A stretch of 64,000 nucleotides of DNA from Streptomyces sp. NBC_01304 (GCF_035975855.1 NZ_CP109055.1:9796001-9860000); one strand, 5' to 3'; shown: positions 1 through 8,071, counted from the stretch's first letter. Notes: generated by a model not told the origin, from the letters alone. Numbers and translations: made by a program.

Positions 1-249
1 CTGCAGGGACAGCGGCCGGTAGCCCTCGACGAACAGCAGCCGCAGCCCGTCCGGCAGTTCCGCCTCGGCCTTCACGAGGCGGTCGAGGACACCCTCCCGC
101 AGGAAGGCGAAGGAGCCCGCCTCGTCCGCGGGCTGACGGGTGTCGACGAGCAGCGACCCCTCGGCGCGCAGATCGACGAGGGGCTCGCCGCACTCCTGGA
201 CGGGCACGGCGGCGACCCGCGCGTCGGACATCAAGATGATCTCTGTCAT
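1..249 (-). CDS. D-alanyl-D-alanine dipeptidase, VanX/M15D family (partial, C-terminus outside window)
   Basis: Only the first 83 codons are present; the gene runs off the left edge. The start is ATG at 249. The visible protein has the N-terminal layout of VanX-type dipeptidases: a conserved DLR, a DTR region, and LLFVEGYRPLSLQ at the edge, where the Arg in GYRP is a conserved catalytic-site residue of the family. The metal ligands (SxHxxGxAxD and the distal EWWH) would lie outside the window. Members cleave the D-Ala-D-Ala dipeptide. Whether this one serves glycopeptide resistance or cell-wall salvage cannot be told; no VanH or VanA homologue is visible nearby. It is co-directional with the next gene, with 19 bases between them. 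Confidence 0.8.
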   Translation of the reverse strand, partial: MTEIILMSDARVAAVPVQECGEPLVDLRAEGSLLVDTRQPADEAGSFAFLREGVLDRLVKAEAELPDGLRLLFVEGYRPLSLQ

Positions 250-268
250 GAGGCCATCATGCCCATGA

Positions 269-874
269 TCAGGAGACGACCGCCTGGCGCACGCTGAACG
301 CGTCAAGGCGCAGCGTGCAGCGCGACACGTCGTCGGGGGTCAGGTTCAGGACCTCGTCGAGGGTGCGGCCGAGCGTCACGTGGATGCAGAAGGCGATGAC
401 GTACAGCTGCCCTTCGGTCTCCTCGTCCTGCAGCGCGAACAGCAAGTTGTAGTCGTACGACGTCTCCGCGGGCTCGGCGGTGTCCGCCGCGGGGCGCGGC
501 AGGAAGTGCGGGGCACCCACCTGGTCGCCGAGGCCGAGGAAGGCGCCGCGCAGCGCCTCGTCGGCCTTGTCCCAGAACGCGGCGTTGGCGAACGGCTGGT
601 TGAGGGCCTGGCGTACGGCCTCGGTCAGGGTGAGGACCATGACGTGCGGCCGCGCGGTCTCCTGCAGCCCGAAGCCGGGGATGATCCGGACGAGGGTGCC
701 GTCCGGAACACCGGTCGCGGCGGCCTGTATCCGCCCGAACGCGAAGCCGTCCGCGGCGGCCGGCGCGATCGCCTCCTGGAAGTCGGCCTCGATCAGCCTG
801 AGTTGGTCCGCGCACTGAGCGCCCACCTCGAAGACCGTCTTGAAGCCGGCCGTCGTCGCGGCTGCCTGGTCCAC
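269..874 (-). CDS. Cyt-type delta-endotoxin-like protein (cytolysin fold)
   Basis: About 200 residues with no signal peptide or membrane segment. The C-terminal third carries YDYNLLFALQ, then a Gly-rich turn, QLYVIAFCIHV and a final LRLDAFSVRQAVV. From memory this lines up with Bacillus thuringiensis Cyt1/Cyt2 (YNVLFAIQ, then VMYCVPVGFEI, then IQSLKFAQPLV). The N-terminal part resembles the Cyt helical region (DFQEAIAP against AFQNALVP). Family members are single-domain alpha/beta cytolysins that insert into membranes; fungal volvatoxin A2 belongs too. Start: an AGGAGG lies just before two adjacent GTG codons at 877 and 874. I chose 874 for its 7-base spacing; an ATG at 895 and others further up are possible. 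The function here is unknown and could be defence or insecticidal. The family call rests on remembered alignment. Confidence 0.7.
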   Translation of the reverse strand: MDQAAATTAGFKTVFEVGAQCADQLRLIEADFQEAIAPAAADGFAFGRIQAAATGVPDGTLVRIIPGFGLQETARPHVMVLTLTEAVRQALNQPFANAAFWDKADEALRGAFLGLGDQVGAPHFLPRPAADTAEPAETSYDYNLLFALQDEETEGQLYVIAFCIHVTLGRTLDEVLNLTPDDVSRCTLRLDAFSVRQAVVS

Positions 875-1011
875 CACGCTTCCTCCTGCACACATCGCCG
901 AGGACCGGTCCGCACGGCCGGCCCGCATGATCAATCCAAAGGCGCCAGTATGCCTTTCGCGGGCAGGACCGTTGATCTCGCCCGTATGGCGATACGGCCA
1001 TGCTGGGCACC

Positions 1012-1572
1012 ATGACCGAGACCCAGGGCTGGCGGGCGGACCGGATCGGCAGTGCGCTGCGGGGTGAGAACCCCCGTGTACTGAGGCGACTTGAGGCGGG
1101 ATTCGCCGTGATCGGCGACGTACAGTTCCTGCCCGGCTATGCGCTGCTGCTCGCGGACGACCCGCGGGTGGAGCGCCTTTCGGACCTGCCGAGGGCCCGG
1201 CGCCTCGCGTTCCTGGCGGACTTGGACCGCCTCGGCGAGGCGGTGGAGCGCGCCTGCCGACGGCTCGATCCGGCGTTCCTGCGGGTGAACTTGGAGATCC
1301 TCGGCAACAGGGACGGGTTTCTGCACGCCCATGTGTGGCCGCGCTACGCCTGGGAGCCCGCCGACGTGGTGCGCGGGCCCGTGTGGTGGTACCCGCAAGA
1401 GCGCTGGTCCGACGAGGAGTTCGCGCTGGGCCCGCGCCACGACGATCTGCGGGACGCGATCGGCGCCGAGCTGGACGGGCTCGGCGCGATCAGAGGGTCC
1501 GGTGGGATCTGTGGGACCGGCGAGATCGGTGGGACCGGCGCCGGGGTCAGCGGGCGCTCGGCTGCGGAGTGA
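1012..1572 (+). CDS. HIT-like domain protein
   Basis: 186 residues. The motif FLHAHVWPRY at about residues 103-112 corresponds to the histidine triad HxHxH, but the first His is Phe, so this is a variant HIT site with H105 and H107 kept. HIT enzymes hydrolyse or transfer nucleotidyl groups (for example Ap4A); the variant triad makes the exact reaction uncertain. The last 25 residues are a low-complexity Gly/Thr repeat (GTGEIGGTG-like) that looks like a recent expansion. ATG at 1000 is an alternative start; neither has a strong ribosome binding site, and the transcript may be leaderless. The gene is divergent from the Cyt-like gene and its 3' end overlaps the convergent membrane protein gene by 26 bases. 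Confidence 0.75.
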   Translation: MTETQGWRADRIGSALRGENPRVLRRLEAGFAVIGDVQFLPGYALLLADDPRVERLSDLPRARRLAFLADLDRLGEAVERACRRLDPAFLRVNLEILGNRDGFLHAHVWPRYAWEPADVVRGPVWWYPQERWSDEEFALGPRHDDLRDAIGAELDGLGAIRGSGGICGTGEIGGTGAGVSGRSAAE

Positions 1573-2095
1573 GCGGGGGCTGGGCCGGTGTCGCGTACGC
1601 CCCCGTCAACGCTTCCAGGCGCTTGATCTTGCGGCGCAGGATGTACAGCGGCACGACTCCGAACACCCCGAAGGACATGTCGATCACCGACCACCAGAAG
1701 GGGATGCCGCGGATCGGCCCGCAGATCAGGGCGAGCGGGATGATGCCCGCGCACGCGATCATCCCGAACTCGACGACCCAGATGTTGCGTACGGGGTCGC
1801 GGTAGGGGCCGTAGAACGCGACCGCGATGACGAGGTGGGCGAAGGCCAGCCAGTCCGTTCCGTACAGCAGGAAGGGGTAGTCGGCGTCGGCGCTGTCGAG
1901 ACCGGCGCGCACCCGCTCGATCCAGGTCTGCAGCCCCGGCAGCTGGTCGCCGATTCCGGTGGCGTTCAACAGGTCCTCGGTCCAGTGCAGTTCATGGACC
2001 AGGGGAAACGCCGTCACTCCGCTCAGTGCCAGGCACACGACGAAGAAGACCAACCAGACGCGGATACGCCGCAGGAGGGCGCGTTGCTCGCTCAT
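1547..2095 (-). CDS. Conserved integral membrane protein of unknown function
   Basis: 182 residues with about four hydrophobic spans: near residues 12-30, 78-95, 110-128 and 135-152. The C-terminal tail is cytoplasmic, basic and then Pro-rich. No known catalytic motif was recognised. ATG at 2095 is used; a GTG three codons upstream (2104), closer to an AGGGG, is also possible. A perfect palindrome TTGAACGTGTTCAA lies 20-35 bases upstream and probably regulates it. The 3' end overlaps the convergent HIT gene. Confidence 0.65.
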   Translation of the reverse strand: MSEQRALLRRIRVWLVFFVVCLALSGVTAFPLVHELHWTEDLLNATGIGDQLPGLQTWIERVRAGLDSADADYPFLLYGTDWLAFAHLVIAVAFYGPYRDPVRNIWVVEFGMIACAGIIPLALICGPIRGIPFWWSVIDMSFGVFGVVPLYILRRKIKRLEALTGAYATPAQPPLTPQPSAR

Positions 2096-2116
2096 GAGCT
2101 GCACATTACCCCTGTC

Positions 2117-2130
2117 TTGAACGTGTTCAA
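2117..2130. promoter_or_regulatory. Candidate operator palindrome TTGAACGTGTTCAA
   Basis: A perfect 14-bp palindrome 22 bp upstream of the membrane protein start at 2095, in the promoter position. Size and symmetry suit a TetR-type dimer, but no candidate regulator sits next to it. The region 2131-2303 between this site and the end of the PTS gene shows no gene. Confidence 0.45.
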
Positions 2131-2303
2131 AAGAGGGGTCGGGGTGTGACGTCCACCGTTCGTGCGGGGCGGAAAGCGCGGACACCCCAGCGGCCCATCG
2201 CTGGGGTGTCCGTACGCCTCGACCGGTCCTTGGGCCTCGTGCGGTCCCACTTGTCCAGAGTCCTCCCGTACGAGAGGGCCGGCCGGGGCGGTCTGTCGGG
2301 CCG

Positions 2304-3563
2304 CTATGCGGCCGCGCTGCCCGCCTCTTCGTCCTCGGGTTCGCGGCCCGGTGTGGGCAGGTCGAACTTGGTGATGACGAAGCGGAAGACGACGTAGTAG
2401 ACGGCGGCGAAGCACAGGCCGATCGGGACGATCAGCCAGGGTTTGGTGGAGAGGCTCCAGCCGAGTACGTAGTCGATCGCGCCGGCCGAGAAGCCGAAGC
2501 CGGCATGGACCCCGAGGCCCCAGGTGATCGCCATCGACAGACCCATGAGGACCGCGTGGACGACGTACAGGGCGGGGGCGATGAACAGGAACGTGAACTC
2601 GATCGGTTCCGTGATGCCGGTGATGAACGAGGTGAGCGCGAGCGAGACCATCATGCCGAGCACGGCCTTGCGGCGGTGCGGCTTGGCGCAGTGCGCGATG
2701 GCGATGGCGGCCGCGGGCAGGCCGAACATCATGATCGGGAAGAAGCCCGACATGAACTGGCCCGCGGTGGGGTCACCGGCGAAGAAGCGCGGGATCTCGC
2801 CGTGCACGATCGAGCCGTCGCCCTTGGCGAACGAGCCGACCTGCTGCTGGAAGAACGTGTTGAGGAACTGGTGCATGCCCACCGGGATCAGACCGCGGTT
2901 GAACACGCCGTAGATGCCCGAACCCAGCGAGCCGAGGCCGATCAGCCACTCGCTGAACGAGCCGAGCGCGCTGCCGACAGGCCCCCAGGCCAGACCGAAC
3001 AGGACGCCGAAACAGGTGCCGATGAAGGCCATGATGATCGGGACGAGCCGGCGGCCGTTGAAGAAGCCGAGCCAGTCGACCAGCTTGGTCTTGTGGAAGC
3101 GCTGCCACACGATCGCGCTGACCAGGCCTATCAGGATGCCGCCGAGCACGCCGGGATCCTGGGGCGTGCCCTTGGGCAGTGCCTCGGTGACCGAGCCGGC
3201 CACGGGGAACGCGGTGAGTACGTTCTTGTAGACGAGGAAGCCGACCAGCGCGGCGAGCGCGGTGGATCCGTCCGCCTTCTTCGCGTAGCCGATCGCCACA
3301 CCCACGCAGAACAGCAACGGCAGGTTGGCGAAGACCGCGTCACCGGCCGTGGCGAACACGGTGGCGACCTTGCCCCAGTGCAGCCCGTTCTTGCCGAACA
3401 CGTCGTCCTGGCCGAGCCGCAGCAGGATCGCCGCCGCGGGCAGCACGGCAACCGGCAGCTGCAGACTGCGACCGACCTTCTGCATGCCCTGCATCAATCC
3501 GGAGCCGCGCTTCTTCCTCGCGGGGGCGGGGGCGGGGGCGCCGGCTGTCGTGGCCGTACTCAT
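2304..3563 (-). CDS. nagE2: PTS transporter subunit EIIC, N-acetylglucosamine/glucose type (NagE2-like)
   Basis: 419 residues, the full length expected of a free-standing EIIC. It brings a sugar across the membrane while EIIB phosphorylates it. About ten hydrophobic segments are visible, with the family landmarks LPVAVLPAAAILLRLG, KADGSTALAALVGFLVYKN, FFNGRRLVPIIMAF, GMHQFLNTFF, PRFFAGDPTAGQFMSGFFP and the signature ITEPIEF. The similarity remembered to S. coelicolor NagE2 is very high. EIIB and EIIA must be encoded elsewhere. The start ATG at 3563 has GGAGGAAGTCA in front. It is divergent from a GntR/UTRA regulator, with three spaced ACCAGA boxes in the shared upstream region. The substrate (GlcNAc, glucose or maltose) cannot be settled from sequence. 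Confidence 0.85.
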   Translation of the reverse strand: MSTATTAGAPAPAPARKKRGSGLMQGMQKVGRSLQLPVAVLPAAAILLRLGQDDVFGKNGLHWGKVATVFATAGDAVFANLPLLFCVGVAIGYAKKADGSTALAALVGFLVYKNVLTAFPVAGSVTEALPKGTPQDPGVLGGILIGLVSAIVWQRFHKTKLVDWLGFFNGRRLVPIIMAFIGTCFGVLFGLAWGPVGSALGSFSEWLIGLGSLGSGIYGVFNRGLIPVGMHQFLNTFFQQQVGSFAKGDGSIVHGEIPRFFAGDPTAGQFMSGFFPIMMFGLPAAAIAIAHCAKPHRRKAVLGMMVSLALTSFITGITEPIEFTFLFIAPALYVVHAVLMGLSMAITWGLGVHAGFGFSAGAIDYVLGWSLSTKPWLIVPIGLCFAAVYYVVFRFVITKFDLPTPGREPEDEEAGSAAA

Positions 3564-3632
3564 TGACTTCCTCCTGGTGGCATGGGCGCCGCCAGGGGAC
3601 TGAGGGGGTGGGCGGCGTCCGGGTCGGCCTGC

Positions 3633-3660
3633 ACCAGATGTAGACCAGACCTGAACCAGA
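3633..3660. promoter_or_regulatory. Three direct ACCAGA repeats at 11-bp spacing in the EIIC/gntR intergenic region
   Basis: ACCAGA occurs at 3633-3638, 3644-3649 and 3655-3660, exactly one helical turn apart, in the 314-bp divergent region 3564-3877. The middle part also resembles half of the DasR dre site (TGGTCTA). The sites probably bind the adjacent GntR protein or DasR. The rest of the intergenic region is unremarkable except for a CT-rich imperfect repeat at about 3822-3865. Confidence 0.45.
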
Positions 3661-3877
3661 TATACGCCAATAAGTCCGAGATGAGTAGGTGGGATGTCTG
3701 CTTTTGTTAGGTGGCGGGCCAATATGGGGCGAAGGTCCGTAGGTGGGAGTGTCGCAGAGGCTTCGATTGCCGGGTCGAAAGGCCTGGAGGCGGGCAGGGG
3801 CCGATACTGGACCAGCGCATTCCTCTTTGGCTTCTCTGGCTTCCTTGGCTTGGCCGGCTTCTTCGGATGGTGAGCAG

Positions 3878-4657
3878 ATGACCGCGACCGGTTCGCCGGA
3901 CCTGCCGCGTGTGGTGCGGGACGGCTCACGGCCCGTCCATGAGCAGGCCCGCGCCGCGGTGGCGGCCGCCATCGAAAGCGGCGACTTCGCCGCCGGGGCC
4001 CGGCTGCCCTCCGAGCGCTACCTGTGCGACCGGCTCGGCGTCAGCCGGGTCACCCTGCGCAAGGCCCTGCACGTCCTGGAGTCGGAGGGCGTCGTCACGT
4101 CGGCGGAACGCGCGGGATGGCATGTCGTGCCGGACCCGTCGACGCTGGGCTACCCCGCCGAGACGTTCGAGGGGATCTCCGGACACGCGAAGGCCCAGGG
4201 CCGCACCGCGACCGCCCGGGTGCTCCTGGCCCGACTGCGGCCCGCGTCCTTCGAGGAGGCCGAACGCCTGGCGATCCAGCCGGGCGCGGAGATCTTCGAA
4301 CTCGACCGCGTCGTCAGCCTCGACGGCCTGGTGGTCAGCCGCAGCCACAGCCTGGTACCGGCCCGACTCGCCCCGGGCCTGGACGAGTTGGACTTCACCT
4401 CGGCCTCCCTCTTCCAGGCACTCGCGGAGCGCGGCGCCGCGCCACGGCATGCCCGGCACGCGGTGTACGCGGCGCTGGTCACGCCTGAGGACGCGGAGTT
4501 CCTCGAACTGGGGCAGGGGGCACCGGTGTTGCACACCGATACGTTGCATTCCGATGGGCGGGGGTGGCCCTGCGATCTGAACCGGGCGGTCTACCGTGCG
4601 GACCGGTTCCGTTTCCACGCGGAATTGCCGACTGCCGGCGGGCGGGGCCGGGCTTAG
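3878..4657 (+). CDS. GntR family transcriptional regulator with UTRA effector domain (HutC/DasR-like)
   Basis: 259 residues. The N-terminal winged helix at about residues 18-80 has the GntR pattern LPSERYLCDRLGVSRVTLRKALHVLESEGVV. The UTRA ligand domain follows (about 95-255), with ARVLLARLRPAS, GAEIFELDRVVSLDGLVVSRSHSLVP and a final YRADRFRFHAEL. It is divergent from the PTS EIIC gene, so it is a likely local repressor responding to the imported sugar phosphate. ATG at 3878 begins where similarity to the family starts. Sequence upstream in the same frame is low-complexity and unlikely to be coding. Confidence 0.85.
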   Translation: MTATGSPDLPRVVRDGSRPVHEQARAAVAAAIESGDFAAGARLPSERYLCDRLGVSRVTLRKALHVLESEGVVTSAERAGWHVVPDPSTLGYPAETFEGISGHAKAQGRTATARVLLARLRPASFEEAERLAIQPGAEIFELDRVVSLDGLVVSRSHSLVPARLAPGLDELDFTSASLFQALAERGAAPRHARHAVYAALVTPEDAEFLELGQGAPVLHTDTLHSDGRGWPCDLNRAVYRADRFRFHAELPTAGGRGRA

Positions 4658-4736
4658 GCGTACCAACGGCTCGGCGGGTGCGGGGCGATGGTACGTGGTC
4701 TCGTCAGGAGGGGCTCAGGGTGCTGCACTTGCTGCC

Positions 4737-5213
4737 ATGGATGCTGTCCTTGTTGCGCTGATCGCTGTCCTCGGGACCTTGGGCGGATCCATCGTCACAG
4801 GAGTCCTCCAGCGCCGGCACGCCGACCGTGCTGCCGCACTCGCACGCCAGGAGCATCATCGGCAAGAACAGAAGGAGGCCATCTGCGATCTTGCGGAGGC
4901 CCTGGTCGAGCTCCGCCGCCGACAGATATGGCGTTGGTCCACCAGACGTGACTACGGAACGGGTAATGACATCTATCGCGAGGCGAAGGACGCCTGCTTC
5001 GAAGCGCGCACCCTGAGCAGATCCCGCCTCCTGCGGCTCCGGCTCGCCGGTGTTCCCGACGCCGTCGTGCGCCTGGCAACGGATGCCTTCGAGGTCTCCA
5101 TCGTCATCGAAGAGGCGTCCGACACAGGAGAGTTGCATCGGAGAGGGGAGGCCTCCCGAACCGCGATGGAGTCCTTTGTGGCCGCTGCGGCGCGGCATTG
5201 CGCCGCCATGTAG
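4737..5213 (+). CDS. Membrane-anchored hypothetical protein
   Basis: 158 residues: one N-terminal hydrophobic helix (about residues 3-22), then a charged helical cytoplasmic domain (RRHADRAAALARQEHHRQEQKEAICDLAEALVELRRRQ). The layout matches a common Streptomyces small-protein family of unknown function. The start at ATG 4737 is chosen because the hydrophobic helix begins there; the nearest AGGAGG is about 24 bases upstream, so initiation is uncertain. It ends before the duplicated tail of the convergent TerD gene. Confidence 0.6.
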   Translation: MDAVLVALIAVLGTLGGSIVTGVLQRRHADRAAALARQEHHRQEQKEAICDLAEALVELRRRQIWRWSTRRDYGTGNDIYREAKDACFEARTLSRSRLLRLRLAGVPDAVVRLATDAFEVSIVIEEASDTGELHRRGEASRTAMESFVAAAARHCAAM

Positions 5214-5238
5214 TCGGTTGTGGTTCGTGCTACAGGAG

Positions 5239-5290
5239 CCTCAGTCTGCGATGTCGACCCCATACCTCAGTCGGTGATGTCGACCCCGTA
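5239..5290. repeat. 26-bp imperfect tandem duplication across the stop codon of the TerD-fusion gene
   Basis: Two 26-bp units (5239-5264 and 5265-5290) differ at a few bases. The inner unit holds the last codons and stop of the minus-strand gene (YGVDITD-stop); the outer unit would encode YGVDIAD-stop. It is one of several stop-spanning duplications in the window. Confidence 0.75.
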
Positions 5291-7186
5291 TCCGCGCGCG
5301 AGGCCGTCGAGGCCGTGGTCGTAGCCCTGGCCCATGGCACGCAGGCGCCAGACCGGGCCTCTGCGGTAGATCTCGGCGAGGAGCATGGTGCGTTCGGTGG
5401 TCGCGGCGTCCAGGGTGGCCCGGGCGAGGGGGGATCCGCTGCTGCCGAGGGCCGCACCGATCTGGATCGCGCCCACCGTCCCGAACGTAGTGGCGCCGTC
5501 GATGGCCGCTGCCACGACGACCTTGCGGGTCGCGGGCGGCAGCGAGGCCAGAGCGATGGCGATGGTCTGTTCGGCGGGGCCCCCGGTGAGGAGGCGCACG
5601 GTTCCGTCAGGACTCTCCGGGGCGCTGTAGAAGGTGAAGTCCTCGTCGGCGGTGACCTGTTCGTCCTCGTCGAGGAGGAAGGAGACGACGTCGATCTCGC
5701 AGTCGGCCTGCGGAGCCCAGCTCGCGGTGACGTACCACTCGGGTGCGTGGGCGCCGTGCGGCAGGGGCAGGTCGATGACGCCGCCCCTCGGCATCACGTG
5801 CGGCTCGTTCGCCCGGACGGCCACGGCGTCCTGGTCGGCGGTGGTCGGAGACGTGAGCCAGTCCCGGTCGTGCACGGGGAGTTCAATGGCGGTGATGCGG
5901 TTCATGCGCCGGTCGTCCTCCCCGCGAGGCAGGAGCACGACATCGGTGACGCTGGCGGACAGGTTGATGGCTGCTGACCCGCCCAGTTCGACCACGCGGG
6001 TACGGGCCGCCACAGCATCGGCATGGACGCCGCCAAGCACCAGCACCCGATGCCCGGACAGGGGCTCGTCCGAGGCGGCGACCGCAGGCTCTGCCCGGCG
6101 CGGGGCGGGCAGGGGCACGACGGGCGCGGCCGTGGTCGGAGCGGCGACTGCCGGGGTGGGTGCGGCGGGTGCGCCGGATGCCGTGAGGGACGAGGGCCCG
6201 ACGGGCCCGGCTCGCCCTTCGTCCGGTTCGATCGCCGGGGCGACCACGACGGCGGCTGTCGCTTCATGGGCCGTCCCGTCCTGCACGTCGGACAGCAGGC
6301 GCAGGAAGGTGTCCTCGTCGATGACCGGCACGCCTTCAGTCAGTGCGCGCCGCGCCTTCGCCGAACCGGATGCCGGCGCGTTGGTGACCAGCGCGCTGGT
6401 GTACCGGCTGACGGAGGTCATCATGTTCAGCCCGGCGGCGACGCCTCGCCCTGTCAGCTCCGCCCGGGCGAGGGCGGTATCTCCGGTGATCGCGATCTTC
6501 ATGCCCTGCCGCAGCGGTCCACCAGGAGTCAACCGTCCCGGATTGCGGTAGGCGCAGGGCGTCTTGGGCGGCTGCGGCGTGAACGCGGACTCTGCCCGCG
6601 GCGGGCAGCTCACCAGGGGCAGCGGCAGATCGAGCCGCGCCGCCGCGCGCAGCGATGCCCGCAGGATCCCGGCCAGCACCCGGGTGTCGTCCAGCGCATC
6701 GTGCGCCCGCTGCTGCGGTATGCCGTAGTGGGCGGCCAGCGTCCCCAGCTTCATGTCACGTGTGGGCGGATCCACCTGACGGTTCAGGGCCAGGGTGCAC
6801 AGCCGCTGCGACACCGGCAGCCACCTCCGCGCACGGGCGAACTCGTGGGCCAGGAACTCGTAGTCGAACTGGGCGTTGTGGGCGACCAGGACCCGGTCCT
6901 GGAGCATCTCCGAGATCCGCCCGGCGACCTGGTCGAAGGTCGGCGCGCCCCGCAGCCTCTCGACGGTCAGCCCGTGCACCTCCACCGGCCCCGGATCGCA
7001 TCCCGGGTTGAGCAGCGTGGAGAACTCCCCGGTCTGCCGGCCGTCCGGCCCGATCGTGACCACCGCGACGGACAGCACCCGGTCCCGCCGCGGCATCAGC
7101 CCGGAGGTCTCCACATCGACCAATGCCCAATCGCGGGCGTAGTCACCCGTGGCGGGCATGTCGAAGGAGGCGGAGGCGAGGCTCAT
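5267..7186 (-). CDS. DEDDh exonuclease - BRCT - BRCT - TerD domain fusion
   Basis: 639 residues. Domain 1 (about 18-180) is a DnaQ-type 3'-5' exonuclease: D24 and E26 in DVETSG, D108 in AHNAQFDYEFL, and H162/D167 in RAHDALDDTRV complete the DEDDh set. Domain 2 (about 228-305) is BRCT-like (KIAITGDTALARAELTGRGV, then VIDEDTFLRLL). A Pro/Ala linker follows. Domain 3 (about 375-450) is a second BRCT-like segment (HRVLVLGGVHADAVAARTRVVELGG). Domain 4 (about 490-639) is TerD-like (EIDVVSFLLDEDEQV, DEDFTFYSAPESPDGTVRL, the TerD Ca-site pattern). TerD proteins act in tellurite and stress responses; exonuclease links to Ter systems have been noted before. It probably processes DNA under stress. It lies downstream of the LeuA-ACT gene on the same strand, with a 156-bp gap. 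Confidence 0.85.
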   Translation of the reverse strand: MSLASASFDMPATGDYARDWALVDVETSGLMPRRDRVLSVAVVTIGPDGRQTGEFSTLLNPGCDPGPVEVHGLTVERLRGAPTFDQVAGRISEMLQDRVLVAHNAQFDYEFLAHEFARARRWLPVSQRLCTLALNRQVDPPTRDMKLGTLAAHYGIPQQRAHDALDDTRVLAGILRASLRAAARLDLPLPLVSCPPRAESAFTPQPPKTPCAYRNPGRLTPGGPLRQGMKIAITGDTALARAELTGRGVAAGLNMMTSVSRYTSALVTNAPASGSAKARRALTEGVPVIDEDTFLRLLSDVQDGTAHEATAAVVVAPAIEPDEGRAGPVGPSSLTASGAPAAPTPAVAAPTTAAPVVPLPAPRRAEPAVAASDEPLSGHRVLVLGGVHADAVAARTRVVELGGSAAINLSASVTDVVLLPRGEDDRRMNRITAIELPVHDRDWLTSPTTADQDAVAVRANEPHVMPRGGVIDLPLPHGAHAPEWYVTASWAPQADCEIDVVSFLLDEDEQVTADEDFTFYSAPESPDGTVRLLTGGPAEQTIAIALASLPPATRKVVVAAAIDGATTFGTVGAIQIGAALGSSGSPLARATLDAATTERTMLLAEIYRRGPVWRLRAMGQGYDHGLDGLARGYGVDITD

Positions 7187-7288
7187 GGTGTCAAGAATGG
7201 TCCGCTATGAGGGCCTGCTTCAAGCTGTATGCCGATTTGACCTGACACTGTCACCGCCAACTCGCCCCGCATGAGCGGCCGGCGCGGT

Positions 7289-7321
7289 ATCGGGGATCGG
7301 GGATCGGGATCCGGGGGGGGG
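7289..7321. repeat. Heptamer ATCGGGG repeats followed by a nine-G run
   Basis: ATCGGGG occurs twice in direct succession, followed by a third partial unit and then nine consecutive G, between the LeuA-ACT gene and the TerD-fusion gene. This is slippage-prone sequence. No terminator hairpin was recognised here. Confidence 0.6.
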
Positions 7322-7342
7322 AGCCTTCCAGGCCGCACAAGC

Positions 7343-8071
7343 TCAGCCGGAGCCGGAACTCGTGACGGTCAGGACATCGACCATACGTCGAAGCCTGGCG
7401 CACGCACGTGCCGCTTCGGCCCCTGGAACCTGCACCTCCACGACGGCCCATGCGGCCTCCGAACCCGCGTACGTCAGCGCCATGACAGGCACGCTGCGCA
7501 GCGTGGCGGCAATCCTGCCGAGCGCTGCTCGACTGTCCCGGAGCGTCACGGTGAGCGTGCAGGTCGCCTGCTGTGCGAGCGGCGCCGGAGGGAGCGCTGA
7601 GACATCAGGGAGCACGGCCGCATCGAGCCCGCCGGCCCCGCGTCGAGTGCTCAACAACCCATATGTGAGGGCCTGCTTGAGGGCGTCGCACGACGCGGCG
7701 AGCAGGTCGTGCGAGGCGCCTTCCGCCTGCCATACGCGCCGCCCGTCGCTGAAACCGGCCCGGACACCGGTCTTCGCCGCGGTGCCGCCACCGCCACTGC
7801 CCTCCACGATGCGGACGTCGTAGTCGACCAACTCGAAGCGTGACACCTCGGGATACGCGGGTTGCAACGCCCGGCGCAGCGCGTGCTCGAGGGCGTTGAC
7901 CGGGCCGTTGCCCTCCGCGGTGGCCATGGCGCGCTTGCCCCGGGCCTGGAGCTTCACCGTCGCCTCGGCGCATCCCGAGGTGTCAGGGCCGTCTTCCGTG
8001 ATGACCCGCCAGGACAGCAGCTCGAAGAGGGCGCCTTGGCGGCCCGTGGCGTGAACGGCGTTGTCTGTCAT
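7343..8071 (-). CDS. Free-standing LeuA/CimA allosteric (dimer) domain with C-terminal ACT-like domain
   Basis: 242 residues with no TIM-barrel catalytic domain. Residues about 14-140 match the C-terminal regulatory domain of 2-isopropylmalate/citramalate synthases (LLSWRVITED, EATVKLQARGKRAMATAEGNGPVNALEHALRRAL, FELVDYDVRIVEG, ALKQALTYGLL). Residues about 168-238 have a beta-alpha-beta-beta-alpha-beta pattern (CTLTVTLRDSRAALGRIAATL) like an ACT amino-acid sensor. It is full of coding sense, so it is not simply the remnant of a pseudogene. It sits behind a leader peptide and attenuator with Leu-Ile-Ile codons, so it is probably controlled by branched-chain amino acid supply. It may bind leucine or isoleucine, or dimerise with LeuA/CimA. 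A role as an enzyme is unlikely. Confidence 0.75.
   Translation of the reverse strand: MTDNAVHATGRQGALFELLSWRVITEDGPDTSGCAEATVKLQARGKRAMATAEGNGPVNALEHALRRALQPAYPEVSRFELVDYDVRIVEGSGGGGTAAKTGVRAGFSDGRRVWQAEGASHDLLAASCDALKQALTYGLLSTRRGAGGLDAAVLPDVSALPPAPLAQQATCTLTVTLRDSRAALGRIAATLRSVPVMALTYAGSEAAWAVVEVQVPGAEAARACARLRRMVDVLTVTSSGSG

Noticed and set aside
7343..8071. LeuA-domain gene considered a truncated 2-isopropylmalate synthase pseudogene.
   Set aside because: It has its own start with ribosome site, a dedicated attenuator and an extra C-terminal domain, so it looks like a real gene. No remains of the catalytic barrel were seen upstream.
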